DNA of 10,681 nt from JAVVPL01 sp036655775 (GTDB lineage Bacteria > Bacteroidota > Bacteroidia > Bacteroidales > P3), in contig JAVVPL010000075.1 of NCBI GenBank assembly GCA_036655775.1, positions 1-10,681 on the forward strand, written 5' to 3'. The stretch's first letter is position 1; each line of letters starts with the position of its first letter. Below are positions 7,074 through 10,681 of the stretch, in pieces. The translations under genes and the position numbers were made by a program. The notes below the pieces were generated by a model, which made no database searches, was not told the origin of the DNA, and was given only the letters and a program-made list of their open reading frames with translations.

Positions 7074-7099
7074 AATATATGTTTTTTTTAAAATAAATT

Positions 7100-7129
7100 T
7101 TTGTATATCAAATAATTTACCTACATTTG
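7100..7129 (+). promoter_or_regulatory. Bacteroidota-type promoter of the RRM gene
   Basis: TTTG (7100-7103) and TACATTTG (7122-7129) match both consensus boxes exactly with an 18-bp spacer. Transcription should start near 7135, giving a leader of about 35 nt that is almost entirely A and T, with an unusual density of U in the RNA. Confidence 0.7.
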
Positions 7130-7169
7130 CCGCACAAATTTTATTTTTTATTATTAACTTTTATTTTTT

Positions 7170-7433
7170 ATGAACATTTTTGTTGCAAACTTGAACTACA
7201 AAGTTCGAAGTGAAAATCTTAAGCAAATCTTTGCTGACTATGGTGAAGTTACATCATCTAGAATTATTATGGAACGCGGTACCAACCGCTCAAAAGGTTT
7301 CGGTTTTGTCGAAATGGCAGATGACGAGCAAGCTCGTAAAGCTATCGAAGAATTAAACGGTGCTGAATGGGAGGGTCGTGCAATCATTGTAAAAGAAGCA
7401 CTTCCACGTACAGAAGGCGATCGTCAAGACTAA
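7170..7433 (+). CDS. RNA recognition motif (RRM) RNA-binding protein
   Basis: This 87-residue protein is a single RRM domain with almost no extension. RNP2 is IFVANL (3-8) and RNP1 is KGFGFVEM (42-49), with the aromatic residues that stack on RNA bases (F4 in RNP2, F44 and F46 in RNP1). The beta-alpha-beta-beta-alpha-beta order is complete, ending in AIIVKEA (71-77) and a short charged tail. Small RRM proteins of this kind are common in Bacteroidota and Cyanobacteria; in Bacteroides, members of the family act as global post-transcriptional regulators. Here the targets are unknown. The gene is monocistronic: it has its own consensus promoter, a U-rich leader of about 35 nt that could allow self-regulation (inference), and a strong terminator 22 bp after the stop. 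Confidence 0.95.
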   Translation: MNIFVANLNYKVRSENLKQIFADYGEVTSSRIIMERGTNRSKGFGFVEMADDEQARKAIEELNGAEWEGRAIIVKEALPRTEGDRQD

Positions 7434-7454
7434 TACATAATCTTGCCTCCCCCT

Positions 7455-7488
7455 ATAGGGTATCCGTAAGGGTACCCTATTTTTTTTG
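7455..7488 (+). terminator. Intrinsic terminator of the RRM gene
   Basis: An 11-bp stem pairs ATAGGGTATCC (7455-7465) with GGGTACCCTAT (7470-7480), with one T-G wobble. It is closed by a GTAA loop, a GNRA-type tetraloop, and followed by an unbroken T run to 7487. This is a textbook strong terminator. Confidence 0.92.
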
Positions 7489-7590
7489 TTTTATTATATA
7501 GGTTTGGCATATTTTTTGTTATATCTACTTTTTATGATACGTTTTTTTATATTACATAAAACCTCCTAAAAAACCAAAACCAAAACCAGA

Positions 7591-7642
7591 AACTGCGTTG
7601 ATGAAGAGCAGAGAATGTACTAATTCTCTGCTTCACGCAGTT
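7591..7642. repeat. Long imperfect inverted repeat in the RRM-DUF4294 intergenic region
   Basis: The left arm (7591-7616) pairs with the right arm (7623-7642) around a 6-nt loop. The helices are AACTGCGT/ACGCAGTT, GAAG/CTTC and CAGAGAAT/ATTCTCTG, 20 bp in all, and the left arm has two bulges (TGAT and AG). No T tract follows on the plus strand, so it is not an ordinary plus-strand terminator. It is preceded by a short A/C run with repeated CCAAAA (about 7573-7587). It could be a leader structure for the DUF4294 mRNA, part of a small RNA, or a protein-binding site. Elsewhere in the 278-bp gap I see only the terminator, low-complexity A/T and an isolated TAGGTTTG (7499-7506) without a -33 box. 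Confidence 0.7.
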
Positions 7643-7711
7643 CTAATTTGAATTTCATTTTCCATTTAGCTTCTATTCTTTGTAAATGTTGAAGTTAATC
7701 TATCTAATTGC

Positions 7712-8338
7712 ATGCTGAATACATTATTGCTATTTGTAAGTTTGACATTTGTAGCGCCCCTACCTCCGCCAGAGGGTTTTGTTTTGCCCTGTGTGATTGA
7801 AAATGGCGATACGATTCCCTTTGTTCAATTACCTGAATTTTTATTTTATCAAAAGCGTTTTTTGTCTGAAAAAGAGCGTAAGGCATGGTATCGTTTAGTG
7901 TACAATGTACGAAAAGTATATCCATACTCCAAAATTGCGGGAAAAAAACTAGGCGAATATAATGCTCAACTTGCTTTAGCTAAGAGTGAAACCGAAAGAA
8001 AAACGATTATGAAGAAGGCTGAAGCTATGATTAAAGCCGATTTTCAAAAGGATTTGATGAATCTTACCATTTCACAAGGCAAAGTATTACTCAAATTAGT
8101 TTATAGAGAAACAGGGAATAGTTCTTATTCCTTAGTGAGAGAATTGAGAGGACGTTTTACAGCTTTTTTTTATCAAGGTTTTGCGCGTATTTTTGGCTAT
8201 AATCTCAAAGTGGTTTATGAGCCATTGGGAAGAGATCAAGATGTTGAAGGAATCGTATGGATGATAGAAACAGGGCGAATGACCCCAATTCCTTTGCCCG
8301 AAAAAGAGCCAAAAGTGTCTAAGCGAAATAAAAAATGA
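7712..8338 (+). CDS. DUF4294 domain-containing exported protein
   Basis: This is a 208-residue protein of the Bacteroidota-restricted DUF4294 family, function unknown. A short hydrophobic N-terminus (about 1-17) looks like a signal peptide, so the protein is probably periplasmic or attached to the envelope. The domain follows: RLVYNVRKVYPYSKIAGKKL (61-80), a charged helix (about 88-112), LTISQGKVLLKLVYRETG (118-135), SYSLVRELRG (138-147), AFFYQGFARIFGYNLK (151-166) and DVEGIVWMIE (177-186). The tail is basic and lysine-rich. The RETG and SQGK blocks are the most family-like. The ATG at 7712 is the only start that keeps the signal peptide. No good promoter is visible, although TATTCTTTG at 7674-7682 is one base off the spacing. 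The gene lies alone between the RRM terminator and the tRNA promoter. Confidence 0.88.
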   Translation: MLNTLLLFVSLTFVAPLPPPEGFVLPCVIENGDTIPFVQLPEFLFYQKRFLSEKERKAWYRLVYNVRKVYPYSKIAGKKLGEYNAQLALAKSETERKTIMKKAEAMIKADFQKDLMNLTISQGKVLLKLVYRETGNSSYSLVRELRGRFTAFFYQGFARIFGYNLKVVYEPLGRDQDVEGIVWMIETGRMTPIPLPEKEPKVSKRNKK

Positions 8339-8441
8339 ATAAAATAAATTGAAATTTGAAAATAAATAAAAATAAATTCAGCTCATTCTTAGTTTGTTAA
8401 GCTAATATCTGTAATACTAATGGAAAATAATCTAAAAAACA

Positions 8442-8473
8442 TTTGATTATTAAAAAAAAAAGTACTAATTTTG
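8442..8473 (+). promoter_or_regulatory. Bacteroidota-type promoter of the tRNA-Lys gene
   Basis: TTTG (8442-8445) and TAATTTTG (8466-8473) match both consensus boxes, separated by 20 bp that include an A run. The predicted start, near 8479, lies about 20 nt before the mature tRNA end. This is the clearest promoter in the window. Confidence 0.8.
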
Positions 8474-8499
8474 CACCCTATTTCGGAAACGGAATTAGG

Positions 8500-8572
8500 G
8501 ATTGAGTAGCTCAGCAGGTAGAGCACATCCCTTTTAAGGATGGGGTCCTGGGTTCGAATCCCAGCTCAATCA
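8500..8572 (+). tRNA. tRNA-Lys (anticodon TTT)
   Basis: This is a complete 73-nt cloverleaf. The acceptor stem GATTGAG pairs perfectly with CTCAATC, and A73 is the discriminator. The D arm is GCTC/GAGC with loop AGCAGGTA. The anticodon stem CATCC/GGATG closes the 7-nt loop CTTTTAA, so the anticodon is TTT (Lys). The variable loop has five bases, and the T arm is CTGGG/CCCAG with TTCGAAT. The 3' CCA is not encoded (the genome reads CAA), so it must be added enzymatically. The gene stands alone, with its own promoter and terminator. Confidence 0.97.
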
Positions 8573-8573
8573 C

Positions 8574-8602
8574 AAAGGAGGTTCTAAAAGACCTCCTTTT
8601 TT
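8574..8602 (+). terminator. Intrinsic terminator after tRNA-Lys
   Basis: A 9-bp stem pairs AAAGGAGGT (8574-8582) with ACCTCCTTT (8591-8599) across an 8-nt loop and ends in six Ts. It begins two bases after the discriminator of the tRNA, so the primary transcript is very short. Confidence 0.9.
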
Positions 8603-8683
8603 GTTGTATATCAAGGGGGCGCACATTATTTAGCACCCTTCTAGTTCATTCACACCGATATTATTTTAGCATCTATTTTACGT

Positions 8684-9565
8684 ATGTATACATTTCTTTT
8701 CAAATTTATATTTATCCCTCTCTCATGGCTTCCTATGCAACTATTATATCTATTTTCCGATATTCTGGCATGGGTACTCAAAGACGTGCTTAAATATAGA
8801 AAAGAAGTAGTTTTACGCAATCTTCGCAATTCATTTCCCGACAAAACAGAAGCTGAGATTCAAAGCCTTTCTACAAAGTTTTATCAGCATTTGTCCGATA
8901 TCTTTATGGAAGCATTTAAAATGTTGAGTTTATCCAAAAAACAAGTACTGGAGCGATACCATTGTAAAAATCCCGAACTATTGAATTCGTGTTATGCGCA
9001 AGGTCAATCCGTGATTTTGATTTCCGCACATTACAATAATTGGGAATATATGGTACTTTCATTAGATCTGCAATTTCAAGCCCATGGGGTAGGAGTGGGC
9101 AAACCCTTATCAAATAAAAGTTTTGGCGATGTATTGACCCGATATCGTACCCGTTATGGCACCGAAGTGATAGATGCGCATACGATTCGCCAAAAATTTG
9201 AACAATACCAAAACGAGCATATTTACTGTGTGTACATGATGCTCAATGATCAATCGCCAGGAAACCCTAGCAAATGCTATTGGACACAGTTTTTACATCA
9301 AGACACAGGGGTTGTTTTTGGTCCCGAATATTATGCGAAAAAATATAACGATCCCGTTTTTTTCTATGCCGTGAACAAAGTCAAGCGTGGGTATTACGAA
9401 TTTGAAATTTTCCCTATCAGTGCCGATCCCATTCATGAACCCCAAGGTGCCATTATCGAAAAAAGCACGCAAATGTTGGAAAAATTAATTATCCAAAATC
9501 CAAGCTATTGGTTGTGGTCACATAAAAAATGGAAACATAAAAAACCTGAAATACATGGAAAATAA
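8684..9565 (+). CDS. LpxL/HtrB-like acyltransferase (lipid A / lysophospholipid acyltransferase family)
   Basis: This is a 293-residue inner-membrane acyltransferase that probably transfers a fatty acyl chain from acyl-ACP to a lipid A precursor or related lipid on the cytoplasmic face. A hydrophobic N-terminal anchor (about 5-32) is followed by the KYRKEVVLRNLRNSFPDK block (37-54). The catalytic HX4E motif is in SAHYNNWEY, with H116 and E121. DQSP (189-192) and SYWLWSHKKWKHKK (274-287) are further family signatures. The length is that of LpxL/LpxM proteins. A related role in ornithine or other amino-lipid synthesis cannot be excluded. The ATG at 8684 lies 81 bp after the tRNA terminator, and no consensus promoter is visible between. 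The last 11 bp overlap the start of the glycosyltransferase gene, so the two are almost certainly cotranscribed and translationally coupled. Confidence 0.9.
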   Translation: MYTFLFKFIFIPLSWLPMQLLYLFSDILAWVLKDVLKYRKEVVLRNLRNSFPDKTEAEIQSLSTKFYQHLSDIFMEAFKMLSLSKKQVLERYHCKNPELLNSCYAQGQSVILISAHYNNWEYMVLSLDLQFQAHGVGVGKPLSNKSFGDVLTRYRTRYGTEVIDAHTIRQKFEQYQNEHIYCVYMMLNDQSPGNPSKCYWTQFLHQDTGVVFGPEYYAKKYNDPVFFYAVNKVKRGYYEFEIFPISADPIHEPQGAIIEKSTQMLEKLIIQNPSYWLWSHKKWKHKKPEIHGK

Positions 9566-10681
9566 CGCACAATCTTCCGCTTTAGTGTTTTTAAATACCT
9601 CGCGCTCATGGGGCGGATTGGAGATGAACACCGTATCTTTAGCCAAATGGATGTTGAAGTATGGCAATACCGAAATTTGGTGTCATCCCTACTCACCCAT
9701 AGCAAAACAAGCCCAAATGGAAGGTTTAACGATACAATATATTTCTAAAAGAAGTAAGCTATTTCCCTTACGTGCAGCCTATGTGATGGCAAAAAAAATG
9801 AAGAAAATAGGGAGTCGAAAATTGTTCTTTTGTGACAATAAAGATATGAGTTTATGTTGTTGGGCCAAAATATTTAATCCATCCTTGCGTTTGTTTTATC
9901 AGCAACACATGCAAATAGGGGTAGATAAGAAAGATTGGCTTCATACCCATCGGTATCAATATTTAGATAAATGGATTTCTCCCTTAAATTATTTAGCCGA
10001 AGAGGTTAAGCAGAAAACCAATATAGATCCCCAAAAGATAGTCTGTATTCCCTTAGGAGTAGATATTCAAAAATTATTAGCAGGGAAGTTGTTAACGAAA
10101 ATGATTGCGCAGTCCCATTGGCATCTATCAACCAATCGCCCTGTAATTGGTATTTTAGGGCGTTTAGATCGACTTAAAAATCAGCATATAGTGATAGAAG
10201 CCGTCCATATTCTCAAACAACGCAATATATTTGTTGATTTATTGATTGTGGGAGAACCCACAAGAGAAAAAGCCCAACAAGTTTATGCACACGAATTAAT
10301 CCAACAAGTGATAGATTCACAATTAGAAAGCCAGGTATCATTCCATCCCTTTACCGATCAAATTACTAATTTTTATAAAGCATTAGATTTATTTGTGATG
10401 GCAACAGATTGTGAAACCTATGGTATGGTTACCCTAGAGGCAATGCTCTGTGGCGTTCCTGTATTAGCAAGTAATGCAGGCGGATCGCCTGAAATTTTGC
10501 AAAATGGAAAATATGGCAGCTTGTTTCAGCCATCCAATGCACAAGATTTGGCCAATAAAATGATTTACATACTTGATAACAAAGAGTTAATCATTCAAAA
10601 AGCCGAACTTGCCAACGAATATGTAAGCCTCAATTTTGATATGAATTCGGAAACTCAAAAAATCCATAATTTAGTAAATAA
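9555..10681 (+). CDS. Glycosyltransferase family 4 protein, 3' end outside window
   Basis: The frame from the ATG at 9555 is open for 375 codons and leaves the window without a stop. It has the GT-B fold of GT4 retaining glycosyltransferases, which move a sugar from a nucleotide donor to a lipid or glycan acceptor. The N-terminal acceptor domain opens with LNTSRSWGGLE (13-23), where the glycine pair follows the first strand. The C-terminal donor domain begins near VIGILGRLDRLKNQ (197-210), continues with IVGE (231-234), and carries the EX7E motif E287-E295 (ETYGMVTLE) and NAGGSPEIL (307-315), which bind the nucleotide sugar. The length is already near the family norm, so only a short tail is missing. 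The start overlaps the acyltransferase gene by 11 bp. Together they suggest assembly of lipid A, core or another surface glycolipid. The sugar and acceptor cannot be read from the sequence. Confidence 0.9.
   Translation, partial: MENNAQSSALVFLNTSRSWGGLEMNTVSLAKWMLKYGNTEIWCHPYSPIAKQAQMEGLTIQYISKRSKLFPLRAAYVMAKKMKKIGSRKLFFCDNKDMSLCCWAKIFNPSLRLFYQQHMQIGVDKKDWLHTHRYQYLDKWISPLNYLAEEVKQKTNIDPQKIVCIPLGVDIQKLLAGKLLTKMIAQSHWHLSTNRPVIGILGRLDRLKNQHIVIEAVHILKQRNIFVDLLIVGEPTREKAQQVYAHELIQQVIDSQLESQVSFHPFTDQITNFYKALDLFVMATDCETYGMVTLEAMLCGVPVLASNAGGSPEILQNGKYGSLFQPSNAQDLANKMIYILDNKELIIQKAELANEYVSLNFDMNSETQKIHNLVN

Noticed and set aside
6976..7173. Plus-strand frame overlapping the end of the HsdR-N-type gene
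   Set aside because: It reads through the RRM promoter and the AT-rich leader, and its translation is low-complexity.
8476..8500. Hairpin CCCTA/TAGGG just before tRNA-Lys as a riboswitch or attenuator
   Set aside because: The predicted transcription start is near 8479, so most of the left arm is probably not in the RNA, and the right arm uses the first tRNA base.
8500..8602. tRNA-Lys as an integration site for a mobile element
   Set aside because: No integrase gene and no repeated tRNA 3' end is visible downstream. An intact terminator and ordinary chromosomal genes follow.

Overview
The window is AT-rich chromosomal DNA from a member of the Bacteroidota. Evidence for this is the promoter consensus of that phylum (TTTG, about 19 bp, TAnnTTTG) upstream of several genes, A/T-rich leaders without clear Shine-Dalgarno sequences, and lineage-typical proteins: LptE beginning CGIYSFTG after its lipobox, a DUF4294 protein, a short RRM protein, a split transketolase and the vWA protein at the left edge. 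I cannot fix the genus. A run of ten Ns shows that this is a draft assembly.

Positions 1-3165 read on the plus strand: the C-terminal part of a vWA-domain protein broken by a frameshift, the C-terminal half of a split transketolase, and an Mpl-type Mur ligase of peptidoglycan recycling. Positions 3213-6508 read on the minus strand as a tight four-gene unit. In transcription order it holds an exported protein of unknown function with two membrane segments, a pyridoxamine kinase, a sigma-54-type AAA+ activator without an N-terminal sensor, and the lipoprotein LptE of lipopolysaccharide transport. The unit converges on mpl.

From 6509 everything reads plus. A divergent promoter region leads to a stand-alone HsdR N-terminal-type nuclease domain. 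It is followed by an RRM RNA-binding protein with its own promoter and a strong terminator, then a structured intergenic stretch and a DUF4294 protein. Next comes tRNA-Lys(TTT) with promoter and terminator. A LpxL/HtrB-like acyltransferase then overlaps a family-4 glycosyltransferase that runs off the right edge.

Several genes serve the cell envelope: mpl (peptidoglycan), lptE (LPS transport), the acyltransferase and the glycosyltransferase (lipid A and surface glycan). The rest is housekeeping or of unknown role. I see no mobile element, CRISPR array or obvious defence island, and I do not claim a new system. The points most worth following are the N gap, which a 5-bp overlap appears to close, the GAFTDA form of the sigma-54 contact loop, the vWA frameshift, the transketolase half without a visible partner, and an unexplained long hairpin at 7591-7642.
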